The notes under the pieces were generated by a model. That model did no database searches and was not told where the DNA came from. It saw nothing but the letters and a program-made list of their open reading frames with translations. A DNA stretch of 37,108 nt from JAZNLR01 sp045579195 (GTDB lineage Bacteria; Bacillota; Clostridia; Christensenellales; CAMQZB01): positions 1 through 37,108 of the forward strand of contig JAZNLR010000027.1 of the NCBI GenBank assembly GCA_045579195.1, given 5' to 3'. Positions 1 through 7,400 of this stretch are shown one piece after another. Made by a program: the position numbers and the translations under genes. Within the stretch, counting starts at the first letter, position 1, and every line of letters begins with the position of its first letter.

Positions 1-1284
1 CGATCCGACTTCTTCAAGGGATTTTTCGATATCCTCTTCGGTCACCTTCCACCACTGCTTCATCACGGGCTTTCCGTTCTCGATCATGCAGCCTGCGCCG
101 TCAAGTGCCGCAGCGCCGCTGTTGATGAGGTGGATAAATCCGTTTTCTGCCGCACCCGTGGGTTTCCATCCCGAAACGCGTTCCACGGATTCAGGCGACC
201 AGAACGTACGAACGTCCGCAAAGACGCTTGCGCCCTGTGTCAAAAGATTGCCAAACAGCATTGCAAGTGCGTTCAAAGAATCGTTTTCGGTCGCGAAAAC
301 GGTGGGCTGACGCTTGCCGTTCCAATCGAAGGTGGTGTTCAAAATCGCCTCTGCAAAGTCACAGTTGGGAAGCCAGTCCGTCCACATACGCTGTCCCTGG
401 AATCCGCCTGCAATGGCGTTTCTTCCGAGCGCTTCTTCGTGCCATCCCATCTCGTCCAAAACGGGGTTTCCGTAAAGGATGTCTCTTAAAATGAGCAAGC
501 ACTTGACGCAGAACTCCCAATCCTCTTCCTTCTGCTCTTTGGAGTGTTTTTTTTGTTCGTTGTTATAATCTGCGCCCTCGTGGCAATTTGCCTTCACCCA
601 AGAAAGCGCCTTTTCATATTCCGCGTGATCAAAAATGCCAAGCTTGATGCGGCGCAGGAGTTCGGTCATATCCACCCATTCAGCGCGGATGTTGAAGTAC
701 TTCTGCATCAGATCGGGGTTCAAGAAAGAGCTTGCAATTCCCATCGAAACCGCGCCAACGCCGACGTACGCCTTGTTTCTCATCTGTCCGACAGCAACTG
801 CACAGCGCGCAAAGCGGAGGATCTTTTCCTGAACGTCTTCCGGGATGCTTGTGTCGTTTGCTTCCTGAACGTTATGTCCATAAATAGAATAAGCGGGCAA
901 GCCCTTCTGCGCGTGCGCACTCATAGCCGCCGCAAGATAGACCGCACCGGGGAATTCCGTTCCGTTAAAGCCCCAAACTGCCTTGACGGTCATGGGGTCG
1001 AGATCCATCGTTTCGCTTCCATAACACCAGCACGGGGTCACCGAAAGCGTTCCGACGACGTTCTCGGTCGCAAACTGACGCGCACACGCCGCAGCTTCCT
1101 CGCCTCCGCCAATGGTACAATTGGAGATCACGCATTCAACGGGCGTTCCATCCGTATAGAACAAGTTGCTCTCAATGAGCTCCTTTGCCGCCTTTGCCAT
1201 TCCCATGGTCTTTTCTTCCAAGCCTTCACGAACGCCGCCCCATCTTCCATCAATGATCGGTCGGATTCCAATTTTACACTTCAT
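1..1284 (-). CDS. fucI: L-fucose isomerase, 3' end beyond the left edge
   Basis: This enzyme converts L-fucose to L-fuculose (and often D-arabinose to D-ribulose) in the cytoplasm, using Mn2+. The window holds the first 428 codons of a family usually near 590 residues. The N-terminus reads KIGIRPIIDGRWGGVREGLE, then TPCWCYGSETMD and WGFNGTE, the typical FucI sequence. The metal ligands Glu333 (in FATENDSL) and Asp357 (in FADVRTFWSP) are 24 residues apart, matching Glu337 and Asp361 of the E. coli enzyme; the later His ligand is off the edge. The ATG at 1284 has GGAGGG six bases upstream. It is transcribed divergently from the URO-D gene at 1494. No fuculokinase or aldolase lies next to it in the window; the FGGY kinase at 15179 is 14 kb away. 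The assignment is firm, but completeness cannot be judged. Confidence 0.95.
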   Translation of the reverse strand, partial: MKCKIGIRPIIDGRWGGVREGLEEKTMGMAKAAKELIESNLFYTDGTPVECVISNCTIGGGEEAAACARQFATENVVGTLSVTPCWCYGSETMDLDPMTVKAVWGFNGTEFPGAVYLAAAMSAHAQKGLPAYSIYGHNVQEANDTSIPEDVQEKILRFARCAVAVGQMRNKAYVGVGAVSMGIASSFLNPDLMQKYFNIRAEWVDMTELLRRIKLGIFDHAEYEKALSWVKANCHEGADYNNEQKKHSKEQKEEDWEFCVKCLLILRDILYGNPVLDEMGWHEEALGRNAIAGGFQGQRMWTDWLPNCDFAEAILNTTFDWNGKRQPTVFATENDSLNALAMLFGNLLTQGASVFADVRTFWSPESVERVSGWKPTGAAENGFIHLINSGAAALDGAGCMIENGKPVMKQWWKVTEEDIEKSLEEVGS

Positions 1285-1314
1285 TCGTTTCCCTCCAAAT
1301 GAATTTCTGGCATC

Positions 1315-1340
1315 ATTATAACATGCATCATCCATTATTT
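1315..1340 (-). promoter_or_regulatory. Putative fucI promoter
   Basis: On the minus strand TATAAT lies at 1320-1315 with TG one base upstream (extended -10). The -35 position, 17 bases further up, reads only TGGAAA. The fucI start at 1284 is about 25 bases below the expected transcription start. Confidence 0.5.
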
Positions 1341-1367
1341 CCACCGTTTTTCTGCATTTTTTTTAAA

Positions 1368-1406
1368 ACCCTGTTTGATTCTGCACTCTCCTTGTCAAAA
1401 CAGGGT
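1368..1406. promoter_or_regulatory. Inverted repeat in the divergent fucI/URO-D region
   Basis: The left arm ACCCTGTTTGA (1368-1378) and right arm TCAAAACAGGGT (1395-1406) are complementary apart from one extra A in the right arm, with 16 bases between them. The repeat sits between two divergent promoters, upstream of both, where a shared regulator could bind. It is not followed by a U-tract in either direction, so a terminator is unlikely. Confidence 0.4.
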
Positions 1407-1457
1407 AAAATCCTACAAAAAATAGCAAAAAATAACTCCAAAAAACATTTTCGTTTG

Positions 1458-1466
1458 TGATATACT
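1458..1466 (+). promoter_or_regulatory. Extended -10 promoter of the URO-D gene
   Basis: TG at 1458-1459, then A, then TATACT at 1461-1466; no good -35 is visible. The transcript would start near 1473, leaving about 20 bases to the ATG at 1494 with GGAGG at 1482-1486. Confidence 0.5.
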
Positions 1467-1493
1467 TATCATAGAACTTTTGGAGGATCCATC

Positions 1494-2567
1494 ATGACTA
1501 GAAGAGAAAAAACGTTGAAGATCATTCGCAGAGAAATTGACGGTTTTATTCCATTTGAATTTTCCCTCTGCCCTTCCCTCAACGATAAATTCCGTGAGCT
1601 GACCGGCGCAACGAAGTGCAATGATTACTTTGACATGCCGTACTACTTCATTTACGTTCCGGCAAAGAAGAGAGACATTGACTTCTCGAAGTACTTTGAC
1701 CGCCCCTTGAAGCCCGGACACTATTTCAACGAATTCGGCGTTGCTTTTGAGCCCGGAAACACCGCAAGCTCGGAGCATTTTTCGCATATGATTCCGCCGA
1801 TGAAGAACTTCGAGGAGCAGGAAGAATTTGAAGCTTATCCCTATCCAGACCCCATCGAGGATTACGATTGGGACTACATCAACCGCGAAGTGGAACGCCT
1901 TCACAACGAAGATCGCGTTGCTGTCGGCGGACTTGCAATGACCATCTTTGAGATCGGCTGGTATATGCGCGGAATGGAAGAATTCCTCGTTGATATGGCA
2001 ATGGGCGAAGAGTTCTTGGATTATCACCTCGACCGCATCACCGAGATCCGTTGCCGCCAGGCCGAAATGTACGCAAAGGCAGGCGTTGACGTTCTCCACG
2101 TCGGCGATGACATTGCAACCCAGCTCAACATGATGTTCTCCCTCGAGCAGTACAGAACGTACATCAAGCCTCGCTTGAAAAAGGTCATCGATGCTGCGCG
2201 TGCGGTCAACCCCGACATCATCATTGATTACCACAGCGACGGAAACTGCGAGCAGGCGATCCCCGATCTCATTGAGATTGGCGTCCAGGTCCTCAACCCC
2301 GTTCAGCCCGAGTGCATGGACCCTGCGGCGTTGAAAGAGAAATTTGGCGACAAGCTCTCCTTCCGCGGAACGATCGGAACGCAGAGCACGATGCCGTTCG
2401 GAACGCCGGACGACGTTCGCGCAGAAGTCAACAGAATGATCGAAACCGTCGGAAAAGGCGGCGGACTCATTCTCGCACCTTCTCACATCCTCGAGCCCGA
2501 AGTTCCTTGGGAAAACGTCCTTGCGTTTGTGGATGCGATCAAGGCATTTAACGACAAGAACGCTTAA
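1494..2567 (+). CDS. Uroporphyrinogen decarboxylase (URO-D)-family protein
   Basis: A 357-residue single-domain TIM-barrel protein of the HemE/MtaA/CmuA superfamily. Typical stretches are HVGDDIATQ, IDYHSDGN, LNPVQPECMD and FRGTIGTQSTMPFGTPDDV, which follow the usual order of the C-terminal half of these barrels. Characterised members either decarboxylate uroporphyrinogen or move methyl groups to and from corrinoid or thiol cofactors. No haem biosynthesis genes and no corrinoid protein lie nearby, so HemE itself is unlikely. The substrate is unknown; the divergent L-fucose isomerase hints at a sugar-linked setting but proves nothing. GGAGG lies seven bases before the ATG. The gene ends at a strong bidirectional terminator. 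A second, diverged paralogue is at 19257. Confidence 0.8.
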   Translation: MTRREKTLKIIRREIDGFIPFEFSLCPSLNDKFRELTGATKCNDYFDMPYYFIYVPAKKRDIDFSKYFDRPLKPGHYFNEFGVAFEPGNTASSEHFSHMIPPMKNFEEQEEFEAYPYPDPIEDYDWDYINREVERLHNEDRVAVGGLAMTIFEIGWYMRGMEEFLVDMAMGEEFLDYHLDRITEIRCRQAEMYAKAGVDVLHVGDDIATQLNMMFSLEQYRTYIKPRLKKVIDAARAVNPDIIIDYHSDGNCEQAIPDLIEIGVQVLNPVQPECMDPAALKEKFGDKLSFRGTIGTQSTMPFGTPDDVRAEVNRMIETVGKGGGLILAPSHILEPEVPWENVLAFVDAIKAFNDKNA

Positions 2568-2581
2568 ATCAACAAGCAAAC

Positions 2582-2616
2582 AAAAGCCCTTGCGAAAAAA
2601 TCGCAAGGGCTTTTTT
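2582..2616. terminator. Bidirectional terminator
   Basis: Stem AGCCCTTGCGA (2585-2595) pairs with TCGCAAGGGCT (2601-2611), with an A-run before and T-run after. It serves the convergent genes ending at 2567 (plus) and 2631 (minus). Confidence 0.9.
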
Positions 2617-2630
2617 CTGTTCATAACCAA

Positions 2631-3728
2631 TTATCCTTCAAATGCACCGTATCCTCGGCCGAGCAAGCCGACCGTTATCTCATAAAACGCAAGCTCCTCT
2701 TGCAAAAATGCTGAGCAGATCTTGTCAAACTCTGTTTTCAAGTCGACATCCGAAAAGGCCTCGGGGAAAAGCGCTTTTCCCACTGCGTATGCATTGGCAA
2801 CGGCAATTTCCAGATTGGTGTAGTACTGGTTGACGGGAAGAAGCATAAAGACCTTATTTTCACGAAATGCGGAAAGTGCGGAAAAAACTTCGCGATGCTC
2901 TTCCATCTCCCCCTTCAACGCTCCAACGTTCATGGCATCCACAAAAATAAACTCCGGATCAAGCGCGAGAAGCGTTTCATAATCCACCGTTGGGTTGTTG
3001 GTCGCATAAGCTTCCGAAGAAAGGGCATTTTTCGCATTCACCGCATCGAATGCGGAGAAGTTCACGAGCGTATCCCCGAACGACCCCTTACCCCCGTTAT
3101 AGGTATTGCACGCCAAAAATGCCGTGGGCTTTTCCTCTTCCAAAATGCCTTTCGTTCGCGCCTGTAAATCACTCCAAAAGCCGAAGATCGCATCAATCAC
3201 GCTTTCCGCGCGCGCCTCACGGTTCAGAATTTTCCCAAGAATGCGCAGGGATGCTGTGACCTGCTCGCTGAAGGGATCTGCTCCGCCATAGCTTAGGCAA
3301 ACGACGGGAATGCCAAGCTTATCTTCAAGCTCGTCCATCAGCGCAACGTCATCATAAAGAGAAAAAACAACGTCAGGCTTAACCGCCAAAATCGCCTCTG
3401 CATTCGGCGTGGACTTCGGTCCGCCGGCGCCCACAGAAGGAAGACCGGAAAAAACTTCCTTCTTGCCGTAAGCATACGGGCGAACGGGCATCTTCGCCCC
3501 CTTTTCGAACTCCTCAACGCCGACGAGCATCTCCATATCCCCAACGTACGCAAACAGGCGAAGCGCACTCGCCCCGATGCAGACGACTCGCTGAACGTCT
3601 TTTTCTATGACGACTTCCCGTCCGCGCACGTCATAAAGCGTCATCTTCCCGTCCGTGTTTCCCTGCCCGCAAGCGCACACAGAAAAGGCCAAACAAAGTG
3701 CGATCAAACATACAACAATCCGTTTCAT
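2631..3728 (-). CDS. ABC transporter substrate-binding lipoprotein (iron-complex/corrinoid type)
   Basis: A 365-residue extracytoplasmic binding protein of the Peripla_BP_2 (FhuD/BtuF-like) family. The first 20 residues form a lipoprotein signal peptide, with Cys18 or Cys20 as the acylated residue (FSVCACG). The mature part begins with TLYDVRGREVVIEKDVQRVVCIG, typical for this family, and contains NAEAILAVKPDVVFSLYDD. It captures an iron chelate, haem or corrinoid and passes it to the permease and ATPase encoded just upstream. The ligand cannot be told from sequence. It is the last gene of the operon, 10 bases after the ATPase stop, with GAGG before the ATG, and ends at the shared terminator near 2600. 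Confidence 0.88.
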   Translation of the reverse strand: MKRIVVCLIALCLAFSVCACGQGNTDGKMTLYDVRGREVVIEKDVQRVVCIGASALRLFAYVGDMEMLVGVEEFEKGAKMPVRPYAYGKKEVFSGLPSVGAGGPKSTPNAEAILAVKPDVVFSLYDDVALMDELEDKLGIPVVCLSYGGADPFSEQVTASLRILGKILNREARAESVIDAIFGFWSDLQARTKGILEEEKPTAFLACNTYNGGKGSFGDTLVNFSAFDAVNAKNALSSEAYATNNPTVDYETLLALDPEFIFVDAMNVGALKGEMEEHREVFSALSAFRENKVFMLLPVNQYYTNLEIAVANAYAVGKALFPEAFSDVDLKTEFDKICSAFLQEELAFYEITVGLLGRGYGAFEG

Positions 3729-3738
3729 AAATCCTCAC

Positions 3739-4482
3739 TCAAAATAAAATCCTTCTTTTTCCGCCCTCTTCAAAAAGGCGAACGTCCACGCCGTACACCG
3801 CGCGCACTGTCTCTTCCGTGACCGAATTCGCATCCCCGTAAGAGAAAATTTTCCCGTCCTTCAAAAAGAGAAATTGATCCGCAAGAGAAAGCGCAAGGTT
3901 GAGATCGTGAACACTCACAACAACGCACAATCCCTCATTTGCAAGCTCGCGCAAAAGAGAACAGATCTCCCTTTGATTTTTCAAATCAAGATTACCCGTC
4001 GGCTCGTCAAGGAGCAAAACTTCAGGCTCTTGAACGAGCGCACGCGCGATTGCAACCTTTTGGCGTTCTCCCCCCGAAAGCGTTCTCTCATCCCGCAAAG
4101 CAAGGTCGGAAAGCCCAAGCCGTTCAAGAACGCCTTCAACGGCTTCTAAATCTGCTGTTTTTGCAGAGAAATCCATGTGCGGAATGCGCCCTGCCAAAAC
4201 GGCGTCAAACACCGTTCCGCTCGAAAAGATGATCTCCTGCGGAACGAACGCAACTTTTCTTGCGCGCTCTCGCTCCGTCATCAAAGAGAGGTCTTCTCCG
4301 TTCAAAAAACAGCCTCTCACTCCACGGAACAGGCCGCAAAGACATTTTAACAGCGTACTCTTCCCAACGCCGTTCTCCCCCAAAAGCGCGGTGACCGTTC
4401 CGCTTTCGCTCTCAAAGGAAATCTCCTTCAAAACTTCGCGCGCACCATAGGAAAAGGATAACTTTTCAACACTAAACTTCAT
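3739..4482 (-). CDS. ABC transporter ATP-binding protein (FecE/FhuC/BtuD type)
   Basis: A 247-residue cytoplasmic ATPase that powers the importer with the neighbouring FecCD-type permease. Walker A is GENGVGKST (residues 35-43), the signature is LSGGE (135-139) and Walker B is VLLLDEPTGNL, followed by the switch histidine in SVHDLN. The length and order match the iron-siderophore/cobalamin ATPase family. Its ATG overlaps the permease stop by four bases (ATGA), with GGAGGGG before it, so the two subunits are translationally coupled. No defects are visible. Confidence 0.93.
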   Translation of the reverse strand: MKFSVEKLSFSYGAREVLKEISFESESGTVTALLGENGVGKSTLLKCLCGLFRGVRGCFLNGEDLSLMTERERARKVAFVPQEIIFSSGTVFDAVLAGRIPHMDFSAKTADLEAVEGVLERLGLSDLALRDERTLSGGERQKVAIARALVQEPEVLLLDEPTGNLDLKNQREICSLLRELANEGLCVVVSVHDLNLALSLADQFLFLKDGKIFSYGDANSVTEETVRAVYGVDVRLFEEGGKRRILF

Positions 4483-5522
4483 CGTTCCCCTCCTTTTCTC
4501 TTCAACAGCAGTGCCAAGAAAAGCGGTGCGCCAAAGAGAGAAGTCACAGCGCCAGCCGGCAAGGAAACTGAGAAAAACAGCCCTCTTACGAGAAGGTCAG
4601 CAAGCATCAAAAGTCCACTTCCGACAAGCGCGGAACAAAGCACCAAAAAGCGGTGATCCTCTCCTGTCACAAGGCGGGCAAGATGAGGCGCAAGCAACCC
4701 AACAAAACCAATCGTTCCAAACCCCGCAACCGCAATGGCGCAAAGCAATGAAGAAAGCAATAAACTCAAAAATCGGACGAATGCAACGCGCACGCCGACA
4801 CTCTTTGCAAACTCATCGCCCCCATCCATTGCCTGAAAACTCTTTCTTTGCAAAAGGAAGAAAAAGAGTGAACCCGCCGCCACAAGAAAAAGGAGCAGAT
4901 CTTTTGTATAAGTTGCACGTCCAAGATCGCCAAATGACCAAAAGATAGCAGACGAAAGCTCCGTGTCAGTCGCAAACACTTGCAAAATGGTCGTCCCTGC
5001 GGAGAAAAGCATTCCAAGCGCAACGCCGGAAAGCACCACAGTTTCAGGAGAGAATCCACTTTTCTTCGAAAGGAAGAGAATCAACAGCACCGCACTCATT
5101 GCAAAGAGAAACGCAATGAAAGCCGTTGCGTACGGCGTCTTTCCGCTTCCTGCCCCAAAGAGAATGATGGAAACGTGCGCCCCAAAGACCGCACCGTTGC
5201 TCACCCCAAGCGTCGAGGGAGAGGCCATCGGATTCTTGAGCACACTCTGCATCACGCATCCCGAAAGAGCAAGGGCGAATCCTGCCAAAAGTGCCGCCAA
5301 AGCGCGCGGCATTCTCGCATTCCAAACGATTGCAATTTCCGTCTCGCTTCCCTTCCCAAACATCGCAAGGAAAACGTTCTTCAGCGGCATCTTTGATGAG
5401 CCGACAAGAAGTTCCAAAAGAAAGAGAACGCCAACGCCCAACACAAGTACAAGCAAAAACAACCGTTTCCGCCTCGCAACCGCGCGGTACTCCTCCATCA
5501 CCGTCAATTTGTTTTTTTTCAT
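4479..5522 (-). CDS. ABC transporter permease, FecCD family
   Basis: A 347-residue membrane protein that forms the import channel with the ATPase at 3739. It has about ten hydrophobic segments. Family stretches are MPRALAALLAGFALALSGCVMQSVLKNPMASPSTLGVSNGA, GFGTIGFVGLLAPHLAR and LPAGAVTSLFGAPLFLALLLK, the last including the usual coupling region and C-terminus. It is the first gene of the operon. Its own promoter lies at 5686-5658 and about 130 bases of structured leader precede the ATG; GGAG sits five bases before the start and only a few bases after the U-tract of the leader hairpin, so a terminated transcript would lack this ribosome site. Confidence 0.93.
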   Translation of the reverse strand: MKKNKLTVMEEYRAVARRKRLFLLVLVLGVGVLFLLELLVGSSKMPLKNVFLAMFGKGSETEIAIVWNARMPRALAALLAGFALALSGCVMQSVLKNPMASPSTLGVSNGAVFGAHVSIILFGAGSGKTPYATAFIAFLFAMSAVLLILFLSKKSGFSPETVVLSGVALGMLFSAGTTILQVFATDTELSSAIFWSFGDLGRATYTKDLLLFLVAAGSLFFFLLQRKSFQAMDGGDEFAKSVGVRVAFVRFLSLLLSSLLCAIAVAGFGTIGFVGLLAPHLARLVTGEDHRFLVLCSALVGSGLLMLADLLVRGLFFSVSLPAGAVTSLFGAPLFLALLLKRKGGER

Positions 5523-5534
5523 CTTTTCTCCATC

Positions 5535-5584
5535 AAAAAAGGCATACGGCGCCCATCTTCGGTTCCGTATGCCTTCGTGACATA
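5535..5584 (-). promoter_or_regulatory. Leader attenuator of the ABC importer operon
   Basis: Read on the minus strand, a perfect 9-bp stem (GGCATACGG with CCGTATGCC, 5573-5541) is followed at once by T6 (5540-5535), making an intrinsic terminator just before the ribosome site. An alternative 6-bp hairpin, TATGTC with GGCATA (5584-5568, one G-U pair), uses the 5' arm of the terminator, so the two exclude each other. Further up are two small hairpins. This is the layout of a transcriptional attenuator. I do not recognise a known riboswitch consensus; the cobalamin box is absent. Confidence 0.6.
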
Positions 5585-5657
5585 TCAGTCAAACAGTTAT
5601 AAAAAAATAGTTCACGGCTTCGTGCCGCGAGAGCAAAGCTCTTTTCGCTTCCCTCTT

Positions 5658-5686
5658 ATCTTACATCGCCCGGCAAAAAAAGTCAA
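5658..5686 (-). promoter_or_regulatory. Promoter of the ABC importer operon
   Basis: TTGACT (5686-5681), 17-base spacer, TAAGAT (5663-5658). It lies right after the stop codon of the upstream membrane-protein gene, so the importer can be expressed separately from the MFS operon. Confidence 0.8.
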
Positions 5687-5697
5687 CCGTTTCGATC

Positions 5698-6099
5698 TCA
5701 GATGAGCAAGAGAAGCCCTCCGCCCAAAGCGGCGGAAACGATGTTTGCGATTGCAGTGAAAAAAAGAGTTTTCTTGCGCTCCCCGAGAAGAGAAAATCGG
5801 AAGTACACCTCGCTTTCCACAAGCACTACGGCGCACTCCAAAATGAGTAACACAGGAATCAGCATCCACCGTTCCACAAAGGGTCTTGAAAGCCCGGGAA
5901 GAGAAAACAAAAGCAACAGAGCAAGATTTAACGTCACGTTCGTCACGAGGTTAACAAGCAAAAAAACAGGCAACATCCGCCGCGTGAGCTTCCGAAAGAG
6001 CGCAAAAAGAGCACCCTCTAAAAGGACGGTCAAAAGAAACGCCCAAAGAAGGGGCAAAAGCGCCTTGAACGGGTTCACGACCGTTGCGAAAAGTATCAC
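5698..6099 (-). CDS. Small multi-pass membrane protein of unknown function
   Basis: A 133-residue, very hydrophobic protein with about four membrane segments. A central stretch reads VNLVTNVTLNLALLLLF and a later one LLILECAVVLVESEVYFRFSL, with acidic residues inside a hydrophobic region. I do not recognise the family. It starts with GTG overlapping the stop of the 64-residue gene by four bases (GTGA), so it is coupled to it and to the MFS gene. The promoter of the ABC importer begins just beyond its stop. Co-location suggests a part in metal or cofactor transport, but this is only inference. Confidence 0.7.
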   Translation of the reverse strand: MILFATVVNPFKALLPLLWAFLLTVLLEGALFALFRKLTRRMLPVFLLVNLVTNVTLNLALLLLFSLPGLSRPFVERWMLIPVLLILECAVVLVESEVYFRFSLLGERKKTLFFTAIANIVSAALGGGLLLLI

Positions 6100-6290
6100 T
6101 TTTCCGAGTCCTCTTCTTCAGCCTTTTTCGCATCCAACTCGGCCTTGCGCTTTTTGTCACGCTTATGGAGTGCAACAAGCGCCACAACACCTGCAATCAC
6201 CAAGATCGCAGGAAGGATCACAACGATTCCCTCAAGCGCCAAAACAGGCAAAGCAGGAACGTCACCCAACAAACTTTGCAACATATTCAT
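6096..6290 (-). CDS. Small single-pass membrane protein
   Basis: A 64-residue protein. Residues 1-18 are a mildly hydrophobic N-terminus (MNMLQSLLGDVPALPVLALE), residues 20-42 a strong membrane segment, and the tail is a highly charged Lys/Glu/Asp segment (KRDKKRKAELDAKKAEEED). GGAGGAT precedes the ATG. It lies nine bases after the MFS stop and overlaps the 133-residue membrane protein by four bases. It may be an accessory subunit of one of these; no family is recognised. Confidence 0.65.
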   Translation of the reverse strand: MNMLQSLLGDVPALPVLALEGIVVILPAILVIAGVVALVALHKRDKKRKAELDAKKAEEEDSEK

Positions 6291-6299
6291 ATCCTCCTA

Positions 6300-7316
6300 T
6301 CACTTCAGCAAGGTCTTCCCCTGCAACTTTTTCATTCTAAACTCGCCGCCGCAAATAAGTCCAACCGAAACAAGCGTTCCAATAACCGTCACGACCGCCC
6401 CTTCCGATGACGAAAGCGGAAGCGCAAACGCGCAGTACGAACCGAGCATCAACGCTGCTGCAGCAATTCCAAACCCAAACCCGCGGTACTTCGAAACCGT
6501 TTCTACGATAAGGTACAGCGTCATCGGCATCGATGCGTGAAAGAGAAGCGTTCCGAAAAGCGCCAAAACGACATTGCCCGAAAGGAGCAAACACGCCGCG
6601 GGAACAAGGGAGCAAACGGCCGTCCGTGCCGCTCCAAATCGGTCTGTCGGGAATCCGCCAAACGCCTTTCCAAGCGCAATGACTACCGCAAGTAAAACGC
6701 CGCCGAACGCGCCTTCAAAGAAGCCGCTCGGGAGATATCCTCCCACGAATCCGCGCAAAAAGACGGCAGGAAGAACGATCAACAGCGCCGGGAGATCACA
6801 GCTCTCTCCTTCAAACTTTTGAAATTCGCCCTTCGCCTCCTTTGAAACGAAGAAAAACAGCGCACAAAGAAGGGCGGCAAACAACGCATATACCACAAGA
6901 AACTGCGAAAATGCCGTTCCAAGCGCAAGCCCAACCGCACCGGGCGCAACAAAAACGCCCAAAAAACGCGCGCGGTGCGGCTCTTTCGAAATGGAAAGCA
7001 TTCCCCCCGCAACATGAAAAAGCGCATTCCCCAACCCCAAAAAGAGGGCATTGACAACGGGCGGCGTGGGAAGAACGGCAAACAACACCATCAGACTCCC
7101 GCTCAAGAGAACGAACGCATCCAACCTTTTGATGCGGTCGAGCAACAATCCGACAAAGGGTTGAAGGCAAAACGCCACGATGGTGTACGCAATGAGCAAG
7201 GCATAAAACGCTCCGCTCACAACGTGTGGAAAGACGCGGTGATAAAAGTACGCCACGCCAATAGCATCTGTCGCGAAGTGCATCAGACATATAATTGTCG
7301 CTTTCCCCTGTTTCAT
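6300..7316 (-). CDS. MFS transporter
   Basis: A 338-residue protein with about ten to eleven membrane segments and the MFS-like loop LLDRIKRLD after the second or third helix, plus a related GGFPTDRFGAAR in the second half. It is shorter than the usual 390-420 residues, though both halves are represented. The substrate is unknown. It leads a three-gene operon with the small membrane proteins at 6096 and 5698. The ATG has no Shine-Dalgarno sequence, and the consensus promoter places the transcription start at or next to the ATG, so the mRNA is probably leaderless. An internal ATG at codon 12 also lacks a ribosome site. Confidence 0.8.
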   Translation of the reverse strand: MKQGKATIICLMHFATDAIGVAYFYHRVFPHVVSGAFYALLIAYTIVAFCLQPFVGLLLDRIKRLDAFVLLSGSLMVLFAVLPTPPVVNALFLGLGNALFHVAGGMLSISKEPHRARFLGVFVAPGAVGLALGTAFSQFLVVYALFAALLCALFFFVSKEAKGEFQKFEGESCDLPALLIVLPAVFLRGFVGGYLPSGFFEGAFGGVLLAVVIALGKAFGGFPTDRFGAARTAVCSLVPAACLLLSGNVVLALFGTLLFHASMPMTLYLIVETVSKYRGFGFGIAAAALMLGSYCAFALPLSSSEGAVVTVIGTLVSVGLICGGEFRMKKLQGKTLLK

Positions 7317-7322
7317 GGCTTC

Positions 7323-7351
7323 ATTATATAATAAACCTTACACTTTTTCAA
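7323..7351 (-). promoter_or_regulatory. MFS operon promoter giving a leaderless mRNA
   Basis: TTGAAA (7351-7346), 17-base spacer, TATAAT (7328-7323). The ATG at 7316 begins seven bases after the -10, where transcription would start. Confidence 0.8.
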
Positions 7352-7360
7352 CCTTTTTAT

Positions 7361-7390
7361 AAAAAAAAGAGCGCCCTTCAAAGAGGGCGC
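7361..7390 (-). terminator. Terminator of dut-galT
   Basis: On the minus strand GCGCCCT pairs with AGGGCGC (7390-7371), followed by a long T-run to 7361. It lies ten bases after the galT stop. Confidence 0.88.
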
Positions 7391-7400
7391 TTCTTTGCGC

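Noticed and set aside
1413..2630. Long minus-strand open frame (405 codons) opposite the URO-D gene
   Set aside because: The plus frame has clear URO-D sequence, a ribosome site and a terminator; the minus frame resembles no family.
5535..5651. Cobalamin riboswitch in the ABC importer leader
   Set aside because: The importer type suggested it, but the leader is too short and lacks the conserved cobalamin box and surrounding motifs.
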